This document shows positions 43,105 through 54,569 of a DNA stretch of 64,000 nucleotides, piece after piece; position 1 is the first letter of the stretch, and each line of letters starts with the position of its first letter. A program made the position numbers and the translations under genes. The stretch spans positions 186,001 through 250,000 of the forward strand of contig NW_020312370.1 in NCBI RefSeq assembly GCF_002999335.1, in the 5' to 3' direction. The notes under the pieces were generated by a model that was not told the DNA's origin, did no database searches, and worked only from the letters and a program-made list of their open reading frames with translations. Source of the DNA: Cyclospora cayetanensis (taxonomy: Eukaryota; Apicomplexa; Conoidasida; Eucoccidiorida; Eimeriidae).

Positions 43105-45915
43105 ATCTGCGGGTAATCGATTTTGCGTGTCAAATTGTGCCTATGCCCCGGAACGGTCTCACCATCTTTCTGCGGGTGGTGCACAATATTGATGGAGGTG
43201 TGAAGCAGCAGTGCATCCAGCTGAGACAGGCCTGCAGGAGCACAGCAGTACACAACAGCAGAGGGAGGATGATGCATGAAGCATTTCTAAGCCACAGAGC
43301 ACATAGTGGCAGCAAGAGCAGCTGCTGCTGTAGCGGCGGACTTACGAGGCAGCAGATCGACCACTGCCTGCCTGTAGCCTGGACCCAGGTTTCCCTGAAG
43401 CGGGTTGCGTTCGAGGTACAGTGTATCCAGGGCAGGCAGCCGCTGAAGGCAGCGGCAGTGGTCCAAGCTCTGTAGCTTGTTGTCGTTTAGCTGCAATAAC
43501 ACAGGCGGTACGGCGCCACACAGCTCCGTTTTAGGGATAAGAGGCGACACAAGATGTAGTTACGGTGCTAGGTGTACGGTTGAGGGAAGAAGGCTAAAGC
43601 GGATTTCTCACCCATAGGTCCTGTAACTGATTAAGCGGCGCCACTGCTTCCACCTCTTCAACTCTGTTACAACCCAAATCAAGGATAGTCAAATCCTCCT
43701 GCAATATGGAGCAAATTCAGCAAAAGGCGGCTTTGGAGGGTCCGGCAGACCATACAAAAGGAGGGCGTCCAGGGTAATCATAAAGGTGAGCGGAAAGGCA
43801 AGAACCAACACTGGTGAGGCAGAGAGGCCGTACACTAGTGCCGAAACGCCCGTAAGAGATTAAGATAGAAGCCTAAAGTGATGAATCAGGCAGTGATTCA
43901 GGTTGGGGGTTCAAGGCTTCTGCTTACTAGCCGACGAATCTCTGTGGGGGGGGAAGGCAGATTGTTGTTTGAAAGGTACAGTTCGCGCAGCTTCGGACAT
44001 CGCTCAAAGAGCACTACGTCCCAGGCCTCTAGCCGGTTCGACTGGAGACTTACCCGCTCCAAGTTAGGCAAATTCGGCAGCTCCTAAGTACGACAAACCA
44101 CAAAAGTTCTATGACGGCTCCAGGCTGCCTATCGATTCGTGGATCGAATCATACGAGTTACAAAGGCGTAAGAATCAACGAAATGCACCAAGGCAAAAGC
44201 ACAAACAAACACAGCCCTGGACGACATGAAAAGTAGTGCCACCTGCCAAAGCACATGCCGCCTCTTTATAATCCTCTAAATCTGGGAGTTATCAGAAAAT
44301 GCATGGTTTGGAGCCCCATTGGTCCTGTGGGATGCGACAGACTCGAGTACTGCGCCTCAGGAAGGCCTCCAAAGTACAAGGAAGGGAGGCTGTGGATCTC
44401 ACTGAAAGGTGGGAAAACGAGGCCCCAGGGAAAACCACAGGAACAACAACATGTGTCAAGACAAGATACCGGGGACCATGTGGAAGGAACGAAAAACGTA
44501 AGGAACTAAAAGGTAGCGTCGACATCACAAGGCAGCGAATTAGCTACCCGAGATGCATCTAATATATATTCCATCCCCACGTGTCCCTTACCATCTTGGT
44601 TATTTTGTTTTTACCAAGCCAAAGGTCTTTGAGCTTGCTGAGATTCTCGATGCCCTCAACAGTCCGAATTCTATTGGATCCCAGCTCCAGCATTCGTAGC
44701 TCCGTCAGCGTGGCGATGCCCTCAATCTGCATTAGGCAGCAAACGTTTGCAAACGAGTACAAGGTGACAGGAAGAGACAAGGCCATATAAAGAATATTGC
44801 TAAACGGAGGAAGGAGACCCCACTATCGCTGGACGCGAAATCAGCAGTGGTCTTATACTGTTGCTAAGTGAGGTTGTTGTAGTATGTGCATGTGAGTGTG
44901 CATGCATGCATGCATGTATGTATATGTACGGCACCTTGGTGATTTTGTTGCTGGAAAGGAACAGCTCCCTCAGGTGTACAAGGGGCTCAAGGTTTTCAAT
45001 GCGCTGAATCCGATTAAACGATAAGTCCAGCACTCTGCAAACAACAGTACACCGTGGGAATGTCTAAAAGCCCTTATGTTGCTCGAAAGTGCCTTACTGG
45101 AATCCACAGACCTGGGAGGGCAGTTACAATAAAGGCAGCTGCAAAGACAGCAGGAATAATTACATAAGATTTGTCAGGTGTTGGACATTGTCGATGCGCG
45201 TGATGCTGTTCTGATAGAGCTCAAGCTGCTCCAGCGTGGGGCCCTGGGCCTCGAGGCCCTCTATTACTGACACGTCATTGGCAATTAATGCCAGTTTCTG
45301 CAAACACAGCCGTTCCACCGTAGCCACAGCTCGGGACCACAGAGGCCCTTTTCCAGCACAGCTCATAAGTCCTAAGCTCCAATTTTTCCTCGCACCTCCC
45401 TTGTGCCCCTGCTCCTGTGTCATTTCTGGGGCATCTGTGCTATCAGCAAAGATGGGAGGTTTGCCTGATTACGGAGGGTGGTGTGAACGAACTCTCAGCT
45501 TCTTCAAAGGCTCCAAGTTTTCTATCTTGAAGATTCTAGCTGCTTGAAAAGTTAATTCTTCTTCCTCCGGGTCTAGGGGCAGGTCGACGCCCAGCCTTTG
45601 AGCATGCACACTGCTAGACTCCTCTTCCGGCGATGACTCCTCTGAGGCTCCAGAAAGCATCTTCTGATTCCCGACGTCAGGAGGGGCACGGATTCGTGCA
45701 TGTGCGCTTCCTGCACCGAGTTGCGCCTCTCCCCTACCATGTTTTGGAGGGGGTGTCTCAGGGGTCGTTATTTTCTCTGTAGCACACAAAAAAAGCCAAA
45801 GGCCGCCTGCGACCAGTATCTTATGTTGAAATTTAAAAGTACTTGGAGCCAGTTATTGTGTGACCTTGTTTTTCTTGTGTACTGCAGCTTGTGCTTCCTT
45901 ACCTGGCGGGTCCAT
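43101..45915 (-). CDS. SDS22: SDS22-like leucine-rich repeat regulator of protein phosphatase 1, 9 exons
   Basis: Minus-strand exons 45915-45903, 45776-45493, 45297-45164, 45034-44935, 44726-44592, 44083-43928, 43698-43612, 43490-43346 and 43231-43101 join in phase to 394 residues starting MDPPEKITT. After an acidic, Ser-rich leader of about 85 residues, tandem 22-residue SDS22-type LRRs follow, each close to L--LELGSN-I--IE-(I/L). Examples are LDLSFNRIQRIENLEPL, LELGSNRIRTVEGIENL and LWLGKNKITKM. The end, LDTLYLERNPLQG then YRQAVVDLLPRLSQLDA, is the LRR-cap signature of SDS22/PPP1R7, which binds the PP1 catalytic subunit and helps its maturation (family knowledge). It is somewhat longer than yeast or human SDS22 because of the leader and a C-terminal tail of about 35 residues. 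Most exons hold one or two repeats and start in phase 0, as expected from repeat duplication. The first coding exon has only 13 bases, fixed by phase and the GTAAGG donor. Confidence 0.92.
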
Positions 45916-47039
45916 ATCTAAGAGGCCCAGCTGTGCTGTCGGATGCACACAGCCGTGACCTTCGGGAATAGGGGAACTAAAAAACTAAAAATCATCACAG
46001 ATGAAAGCGATAATAAAATGAAGCGATTTTTAGAAAAGAATAACAAAAGCCACACGGAGCAGCCCCAACTGAGAACTACGGTCACCGCCGACACATACAC
46101 AACGCATGCTGCAGCAATGCAGTAAAAATTAGGCTGATTACGTTGTGTATTAATGAGTTCTGCTAATGAAATGTACAGTGGCTAGGTACACTCGGAAGAA
46201 ATAGGGGCGCTTGGGTTCCTAGTGTGCCCTGGTGCCCATGTCGCCGCAAGCGCAGGCTGACGAGCTTGCGCTTACACTAAACTCCGTCAAACATATTTTC
46301 CGGGCATGCATCATCTGCCTCTAGCAACATTTTACTAGAGGGAATAGGGGACAGCCTGCAGAAATTGCACAAGCCTCTGCTGTGTTCTGTTATGCGGATT
46401 CCCCCCAAATACGTTTTACTCGGAAAATTCCAACCTAATAGCCATTAGAGGGGGATATGCTGTCCTTAAACGCCCAAGCGCGGGCAAGCTGGTGAAATTT
46501 GTTTGCTTCATCTTTCCGCAGAAGCAGTACGTGTTCCAATCAGGCAAAAGGCACAGCTCAGCAAACGAGCATACGGACAATGAAATACGCACAGCAAATG
46601 GAGAGGGGAACACTGCAGGAGATGAACTGGCGTCAGCCTTTCAAATCAAAAGGAAAGCTCTCTAATTCTTACTTGAGAAACTTTCTGCTGTGGAGAAAGT
46701 TCTATCCTACTATCATGAACCCTGGATGCAGTTGCCCCCTCATCTTCACGCCAGTAACATTTAGCTCTTACATAATTCAGTGTGCCGTAATCCCATGACC
46801 TTTGCAGCTCAAATGCCCATCTATCCTTACTGCCACTATGAACGCCCCAAAGCCAAAAGGGGCAGAGATTCACGACAAAACAATATAGACTTTTCTTGAA
46901 CCATTGAATCCTTGACGAGTATTCTGGTGCTCATATGGGGACGAGACAGCAGGGTTCGAGTGTCCTAGTGTAGCGCGCTAAGGTATATATAATGCGTTAA
47001 GTGACACTGAGACACATTTTATCCCAAGGTTTACATTGT
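45916..47039. other. 5' flank of SDS22 and intergenic region
   Basis: This is presumably the SDS22 promoter side. Only short open frames are present and no RNA gene or repeat was recognised. Confidence 0.45.
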
Positions 47040-47330
47040 ATTCAAATTCGTCTAGCTGTTCATATGTGTTGTCTGTTGCAGACTGCTGTTTGTTATATTC
47101 AGTAAAACGCAATGTTATCTGCATGTCTGCTAGATGGTCTGTGCGGGTAGTTGCGAATGGTTGAAGTGCTTAGGGGGCGCATCCACGCACACCCTTGCTA
47201 TCCTGCTTCCCGCGTGTGGGGAACTTTGAAAGGCGCAAGCAGGCTAACACGGAAACACTCTGGATAAACATATAATAGCTCTCAGTTTAGTTTGCATTCA
47301 TATTTGAGTTCTTCCGTGTGAGGCTTTGGT
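47040..47330 (+). repeat. LTR-like block at left end of copy C
   Basis: AGGGGGCGCATCCACGCACA, CCCTTGCTATCCTGC and GGAACTTTGAAAGGCGC match the plus-oriented block at 12075-12140 (AAGGGGGTGCAGCTGCGCGC, CCCTAGCTGTCCCTC, AAACTTGAAGGACGC). Confidence 0.55.
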
Positions 47331-50300
47331 GGAGCGTTACAGTTGGTAGCACCAAGTGGTACGATGCAGCTGTTCCCCTCTCTGTGGATGCATGTCAGGT
47401 TTCCTAAACCGGCTACATGGTTTCAATGTTACTTGGCTATCCAATAACCCGCCCTTTTGCAACATACTGAGCAATATAGCTTTTGGTGATTAAAGCTGCT
47501 GGGGGCGCACCGCGTTTTGGCGTGGCAGAGAGTGGCCCGCGCGTCTAGCGAGCGCAGTAGATCCAGAGCTGGTGGAACGAGATAATTTATCAGCCGGTCA
47601 AGTGTGTATGGTTGTGTACATGAGGCTATCTTTGAGTTTTTGCCTATCCTTACGGCCGTTCCACTTTTCTGGCCGGCATCTAACTAAACGGTCGGAGATG
47701 CACCTCTCTTTGTTCTCTCCAGAAAAGAAGACAAAAGCTCCTTGTGATATGCTCTTTGGGAGAAAAGCACCGAACTAATGGATGAATTCATGCAGATGAA
47801 CTCGTTTCCCTACATAAGCTATTACGCTTCAATTCTTCACGCAATCCCTGACCCAGCTCTTTATGCCGAGATTAACGCAAAAGCCAGTTGTGGGAGATAG
47901 AAAAAGGTTGAGTCAGACAGCTAATCAATGTATCGATATACCGGGAAATATAAGACTTTGGCTTGCTCAAAGCACAGCGTAGAAGAGCAGCTGCTTCATC
48001 AGTGGATTGTTCATAGTGAACTTGAAGTGCCGCGTCAGGTGCTCGCTGGATGAGCAGCGAATGAGCCAGTAAACAGCCAACAGGTGGCACTTTTGCATAC
48101 AATAGACGATTCTCGAAGCTTTAAAAGCAAATGGGAGCAGTTCCCGCGCCTTTTTCTGGAAGAAAAGAGCAATGCCGCGTTTAGAAGGGTGTTGGGTTTG
48201 TGTCAACCAGTCCATGCTCCAGTCTGCGGGGAACGACTACAGAAAGCCAGGGGAAACGAGACAGCCACAGACAGCTCCCCGGCAACACATCGGTTTCAAT
48301 TGCAGAACTGTGGGCTATTAAAACTGGAACTGCAGGGCATGCAAAATATCAAAGAACCTAAACTGAGGGCCTGGGTCCGGCAGAAGCAAGCTGCTTGACA
48401 AGCAAACCAGATACGTCACAGGAATAAGGCGAGACCCCTATGCAGGCTATGGCGCAGTGAAAGAGGCTACAGAAAAGTAAACCGCAGTTGAGGACCCACC
48501 AAAGCTAGATTATGCATTGTTAAAAGCCCCATTTGATACCAGGAATTGGTAGCGTTGGTTGACACTGAATGCGAGGTGAATCGTTTTTCCAGGGAGACTG
48601 CACACATTTACACTTTGCCTGTGTTACCACAGTCCCTACAACTCACGTTTGGTGACGGTTGACAGAACACAAGGATTTTCGCGGGTACGGCAGTTACATG
48701 TCACCACAAACTGGCGTCGAAAATTATCAGCCTTCTCACTAACTTTTGGATCTAAACCCTATACCTCGACGCAATCCCAGGATTCCGATGGGCGACACCC
48801 CTTAAGACGCGCTTGTGGCCACAGCTGCGTACTGTAGTGCTTAGTGTGCCAGGAAGCATAAGGAAGAAGCAGTTTCTGGTCATTTAAACAGCGCTCATAT
48901 CCTCTATGGTGAGAAGTGTTGAGGCGGTATCTCAACGCTGTGGGGATAGAGTACATGCGATCCGCCTTGGCGGTTTTGCAACTAACTTTCAAAAACAAAA
49001 GTCGATTAAACTTTCAGCCAAGGAACCTCAGGATTGTATTAATATCAAAAAGTAAAATTTGTGGATGTGCTAGATATAAACGACCTGCCACCACGCTAGC
49101 CACCTGTTGGTTTCGCAGTGCACCGCATTGAGCGTGTACCCAGATCACCTCCAAGCTATATCCTGCGGTACTCATGCCTTTGCAGCCTAAGGAGAAGATT
49201 GACAGGCAAGTAAATGATTTGTTTTAAGCTTGGCAACGTGCAGGACACGACCAGTGCCTTCGAGCAAGACTTGATTTCGACGCCTGGAAAGGACAGATGG
49301 TGGCGCATGTGTATTAGTTTTTATCCCCAAAACAGGACTACTGTGAAGCAAGAGTTTCTGATGCCTTCTCTTGGCAAATTATGTGACATAAGAACGTGTC
49401 TCAATAGGTTACTCAACATTTGACCTCACAGAGGCTCAGGATCATTCTCCCAGATGGGAAAAAGGTGGTTCACACCCGCACTCGCAAACTTGATTATAGC
49501 TGCATTCCGTTATGACCTATTAATGCTACAGTTAGGCTAAAATGGTAAGGTCAACAAACTTATGCAAGCCTTTTAACGAAGAATGGATATCTGGTTGCGT
49601 GGACGAAGTCTCAGCATTAAGCAGAAAAGCTCAAGAGTACCTCCGAAACCTTCAAAAGCACCTAGAACCCCCCCGCGTGCGCTTCAGCTATTTTGGGCAG
49701 AGCAGTGCTATGGAACGGCATGAACGTTTTTGATTTCTGTGAGAAAAATCGTGTTTCTGGGGTCCTGTCAAGGCGTTCCTACATTTTCAAACACTCGCAA
49801 GGACTTGCGAAGCTCTTTGAGCTTCCATCTTATTCGTGCGATTTCATTCCTGAATTCGCTCTTATCGCCGGGTCTTCCGTGGATCTCCGCAGTGTGTGGC
49901 CTGGACAGAAAAGGCTGAAGCTGTGGCGAAAACGCTTATTGGCAGCCTAACAATTCCTCCAGTGCTAGTCGCATTACCCTATAAAGAATGCCATTTTATC
50001 ACAAGAACTGATTCTAGTAACGTAGCGGTGGGTGCAATCCGCTCCCAGCAACATACGGGCCCTCAAAGCACCAAATTATTGCTTATGTTTATCATCGCTT
50101 CACCCGTACCGACCAGCGGTACCTATTACGGAAGAAGAAACTCTGCGGTGCTGAGGGGAAGGAAAACCTCGGGATTTGTTTGCCTAATCGACGTTCTACC
50201 GAACAGATCGACGACCAGTTTTTGTTGTACCTTCCGACGATGTTTTAGGACTTTGATAATCCTATACCTGCTCGCTGGCTTGGAACCTTCCACCATACGA

Positions 50301-52709
50301 CTTTACAGCGCAGTATATAGAAGGGCACCAACAAGGCAGTCGGCGGCGAGCTGTCATGATACCCCCAGAAATTCACCAATGTCCATGACAGCTGCTGTTG
50401 CATGTGATGATTCACGCTTTCTATCATATTTGCATGAGTATGATGCTCTTGACACCCATGCATCAGCTGCTACTGTCAAAACCAGAATGCCAAAAGGGTA
50501 AAGCACTGAGACTTTGAGAATGTCCTACTCTCGTTCAAATCAAAGCGTGAACTTACTTGCTTGCGCATTTCGACTTCTCTCTGCAGTGCCATTTTGCGCA
50601 AAACACATAATCGACTTCTTTCAAATCATGTTGAGGTTCACAAGATCTTCGAAAGTGCTTACGATCTTACTTTACTGGTGGCCTGGGAGGTGGTTCCCGT
50701 GAAGAGGAGTGTGCGTGTCATACACAAATTTTCAGGTGCTGAAGGCGCGTATTTCTCCTAAACCAAGCCTTTTGTACACCCTTTCGAATTGTGTGACGTT
50801 TGAATTAATCTGACTATATCGATAACAACGAAGACGCTGTCCTGAGCCTTGGCTTCGTGCAGTCCAACAGCAAAGGCCAGACTCAGCAAATATGTCTGTT
50901 CCATCCCGTGTTTCAGTTGTGTCATGGCTCACGAAGTCTCTAAAGTTTTCTCAATGCAATTCTAAGAGCCCCGAGAATTCGCCAGAAGTATCCTTACAAA
51001 TAGAAAATCCGGAAATCATCAAGCGTTATGGCGTGCTTTCAAGATCCGTCTACACCTTTGTAACAAAATGGCCACTATACCCCACCCTTAGCCTGATGGA
51101 CAGACACGTCGCACCGACCCCAAAGCACTGCAGTGACTGCGACTCTATGAACATGAAATTAAGTTGCTGAGTTTGGGTTTTTCCTTGTCGGTTTGTAGTA
51201 CAGCAGACTCGCCTACCCTCTACGCTCCCGCTTTCTGGGTCTACAATGAGGAGCCCCTGTCCGCTTTAGGAGTAGACCTGGTGACCCGAGATCAACAGCC
51301 ACCATCAATGGCGGAAAGATGCGGAGGACCGCTGCCTACTGCACTTCAATGTGTGCAAGAAGTGCAATAGCACGAAATTATGAGAAGCTGCGGTCGGCTG
51401 TGGATATCGGATCCAAAGACTTAGCTTTGGGCGCTTGGTAGGATTTACGAGGTGCACTACGTGGCCAGACGACGAAGTGTACAGCCAGGTGGCTACCACC
51501 ATTTGCCGTCCGCTCGCTAATTGATGATCTTACTTATTGTGTCAAATTCTTTAAGAGTTGGAGTAAGTAAACATTGGCTTCCTAATGGAGCTTCAAAGCT
51601 TCGCGAGTTGTATGTAGACTTTGCCGAGCAGGAATGCAACCAGTGTGAAGGCGGAAGATCCATAGGGAGCCGTAGAAGTACTGAATAAAAGGACTAGCGA
51701 TCGCCGAGGAGATTAGACTATAGTTTCTAGTGAACTAGGAAGAAAGCGCGAAACTCAGTGCTTGACAGAGAAGCAATTACGTTCTTCGTTGCCTATGAGA
51801 GAATTCACGGCTCTGCTTAGTGCACAGCGCGAGTCCTCGTGGATAGTATTCCACGCGTTCCTTGTCAAGCGTCCTTTCCCACCGCGTGCTCTGCTGTGAG
51901 TAGCTACCTTCATGGATAATTGTTGCCTAGAAGGCTGCTGCTTATTTTGGCTAGGGTGTTCTCTATACTCAAAATCATTCACAGGCTTTTTCAGGTGTGC
52001 TGTCCCGATATTATTCCCTACGCATGTGTCTGGCTTCAGAGAAGACAGTGCTGCATGGACCAGCTGTAGTGGCAGCCAGATATTACTCTACTAGACAAGT
52101 GAGCAGCGTTTAATGGTGTGTATGTTGATTGTCCTGTACTCAACCTAGCTGTCTTCTGAAATCTCGTAGCAGGGAGCTCACGAATTTTAGCTCTGCACAT
52201 ATCGCACTGCTTGGCGTCTCAACCGATTTCGAGGAGAACCAGCTAGTTTTGAATTCAACTGGCATCTGACATCTAATCCCATCTGATGATTTTTCCAGTT
52301 CGAGCCTCTACATAGACTTATTCATATGTCAATTCTGTACAAGATTAATTTATTTGGCTTCAAGTTCTTAACCATAAAAGTCATTGTTCGATCACTGCGG
52401 TTGTATTGCCTTGATTCCTCGTTCTTTACTGGCTAATGTGAGTGTCCTGATCGTTATCAATCTAACAGTTGATGCACGTATTGGCTCTTCTTTTTTGAAG
52501 TGCTTTCGTGATTCTGTTTCTCTAAGAAAGAAAGATAGGGCGGGAGCAGTGTTGCCTTCCTGCAAGCACTAAATCTCGATGGATAGGTATGGATCACGAG
52601 GGTGGGTTCTTTGAGATCCGGGAGGAAAAGGAGGAAATCACGGGCTAAGCTATGCAAGAATACTTTATGCTACACTAGTTCTATGTATTTAAGGATATGC
52701 AAAGAATTG

Positions 52710-52950
52710 ACGAAACAGATTGGCTGTTCGTATATTTTATATGTTGCAGAGTTCTCGGTTCATGAAGGCGCAATGCTGTGCGCAAGTGCCCTATATGTTA
52801 TGCTCCACCAGCTGGAAATGCTCAGAGGGCTTCGAGGGTGCATTCGCGCGCGAACTTGCTGTACCACTCCCGCTGTGTCGAGAACTCTGAGAGACGCAAT
52901 CAGGGGAAGGAGTTAGGCACTTTAAAATATCATTTGATTATGTTGGTATT
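52710..52950 (+). repeat. LTR-like block at right end of copy C
   Basis: GGCTGTTCGTATATTTTATA, TTGCAGAGTTCTC, TTCGAGGGTGCATTCGCGCG, ACTTGCTGTACC and GAGAACTCTGAGAGACGCAA parallel the plus-oriented block at 11960-12140 in order. Confidence 0.55.
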
Positions 52951-53769
52951 GGATCTGGAATGAAGCATACCCTTAAGGGGGCTTTCAAATAGAGCGTCAT
53001 AGCTAGAAACGCATGGCTGCAATGCATGAACTTGGAGGGAAAAGAATTCCTGCTAAGATACAAAGCCATTCAACAGGCTGCTTTCTAAGTGTTCTCCATG
53101 CTATGCTTGAAGACCACTATCGTTTGTAGTGCCGCTGGGAAAAAAGGTCTCGATTAGCTATCAAGGTACCTCTCCCTTTGGCTTTGACCCTGCCTTCCCC
53201 ATCCCTCCATGACCAGTCAGGATCCTGTGCAATAGCATTACACTCCTCAACAATATAGCTTAGTTGCCTTGAAAGGAAGCCGAGCCATTTTTTTAGCGGA
53301 TATTGCTACCCTTCTCTACACGAAAACATGAGGTGCTCATAACTCACACAAGATTCACCACTGGTGATGTGCTTAACTGCTGCTACTGACACTGAGGGCT
53401 TATTGGTAGTATGCAGATGGACTATTTATGGCTCTGTGCCTTCAGCGAGTCCTTACTTGCTCGTTCCCTGCTTTGAACGGATGTAACTTGCACTCCACCC
53501 GAAGAACCCGAATTCGTCCCGCCTGCTGAGGGCTGAGGTGCGCTCTGTGCATGCTTTTATCTGATATCTTCTGGGCTAGTCATGCGTATGGCACGCGTGT
53601 GTTTGCTGTCAGAGCCTCAAAAAAGTCGTCGGATGTGTTTGCACACCTGTTTTGCGCAGTGTTAGCACCCATACTGGCGCAGTCCACATCCTCTATATGC
53701 CAAGCCTAGATTCGCACAAGTTCCCAGCTTTGAGAAAGGAAACGTAAGAAGCAACGGAAACGAGGTAAC
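52951..53769. other. Intergenic region
   Basis: This lies between the copy C right LTR-like block and the tRNA gene. I see no coding or RNA feature. Confidence 0.45.
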
Positions 53770-53841
53770 TAGCACCGCATGGTTTCGATCCATGGACCTG
53801 GGGGTTATGAGCCCCCCACTCTCCCACTGAGCTACGGTGCT
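53770..53841 (-). tRNA. tRNA-Met (CAU), initiator type
   Basis: The minus strand folds into a full cloverleaf of 71 bases plus discriminator A (53770). The acceptor stem is AGCACCG/CGGTGCT, the D stem GCTC/GAGT, the anticodon stem GGGGG/CCCCC around the loop CTCATAA (anticodon CAT), and the T stem CATGG/CCATG around the loop ATCGAAA. The A1:U72 pair, the three consecutive G:C pairs at the base of the anticodon loop, and A instead of T at the first and A at the last T-loop positions (A54, A60) are the hallmarks of eukaryotic initiator tRNA; elongator tRNA-Met normally has T54. All stems are perfectly paired. There is no intron, and CCA is not encoded. A run of four T in the flank beyond 53770 was not obvious, so the Pol III terminator is not assigned. 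Confidence 0.93.
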
Positions 53842-54569
53842 CCGCGGGGGGAGGGCCTAGATGGTGAATCTGCAAGCAGTGCGGAAGAATGCGATGTTTG
53901 CTTCTTGAACGCCGTAATAAATTAAAATCGCACTCCGTATCTACATATTCGCCGGCGTCGGGCACCGACACTCGCCGTTGTGTCGGCCGCAGCACGATCT
54001 GAATATATATGGGCCAGTCTACACTGAAATGTTACTATTTTTGGGATGAAACAACTATCTTCAGCCTTTAAAACAGGAAAATTCAAAGAAATACGGCCAG
54101 TTTGGTACCTAACGATCGCCGCATGCCCAGCAGCAGGCAGCAGCCGACTACAGTTGTAACTTAGCGCCGGTTGGCTGCTTTTGTCTTTGGCTTTCGCACC
54201 ATCTGAGTCTTTTCTACACTTTATTTTTATTGCGATTAACATTTTATCGCACTGTTGGCGGAGAAATCTCAGCCTGATCCACCTTCGTCGTTCCAGCAGC
54301 TCGGCGGTGTCTGTTTTGCGGACTGCCTGGAAGAGGCCTTCTCTCTGTTCACAGTGCCGCGAAAGGCAAACCCTATTTTATTTCAAAGTCAGCCCACTCT
54401 CCTTGACCGTCCCACACCCCTCCATCTCTCTTGGTACCGGTCTGGTCTTGGGGGTCCCCTGGAGCCACCGCCATGTGGCTGCGACTGTAGGCGGCCCCTT
54501 CGGCACTGCACTAAACGGCGGGGCAAGACGCAGCAAGGGAAACTGAACTGAGGTTTCTCGTTTGTGGAT
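53842..54569. other. Region between tRNA and giant gene
   Basis: This holds the 5' flank of the tRNA (on its minus strand) and the leader of the giant gene. A stop-free stretch at about 54255-54551 in the same reading frame as the giant gene ends at TGA 54549. A donor at 54434 and an acceptor ending at 54586 would join it to the giant frame in phase, so an upstream coding exon is possible but unproven. Confidence 0.4.

Larger units (their letters stand above)
47040..52950 (+). mobile_element. Ty3/gypsy retrotransposon copy C, longest remnant (plus strand)
   Basis: LTR-like blocks in plus orientation flank the copy at about 47040-47330 and 52710-52950 (shared features: TTCGTATAT, then AGGG-GCAT/GCGC, then a GAACT/AACTTTGA-G-CGC tail). 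Between them, in plus-strand order, are an RT segment (about 49260-49440, WWRMCISF), an RNase H start (about 49930-50050, ALPYKECHFITRTDSSNVAV, matching the L-LPD--F-L-TDAS--A-GAVL pattern), an integrase zinc-binding-like part near 50340 (CHDTP), an integrase core near 50750-51010 aligning with copies A and B, and an integrase C-terminal-like part near 51350-51510 (TKCTARWLPPF). The order and the roughly 5.9 kb span fit a full-length Ty3/gypsy element. Stops and frame changes are common, so it is dead. No clear gag or protease could be read from 47.3 to 49.2 kb. Confidence 0.7.

Noticed and set aside
43130..43475. Plus-strand frame over the SDS22 3' exons
   Set aside because: It is the complement of the LRR-cap exons on the minus strand.
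46940..46990. GGGTTCGAGTGTCC as a tRNA T-arm
   Set aside because: The flanking bases do not form a T stem and no anticodon arm or acceptor stem could be folded.
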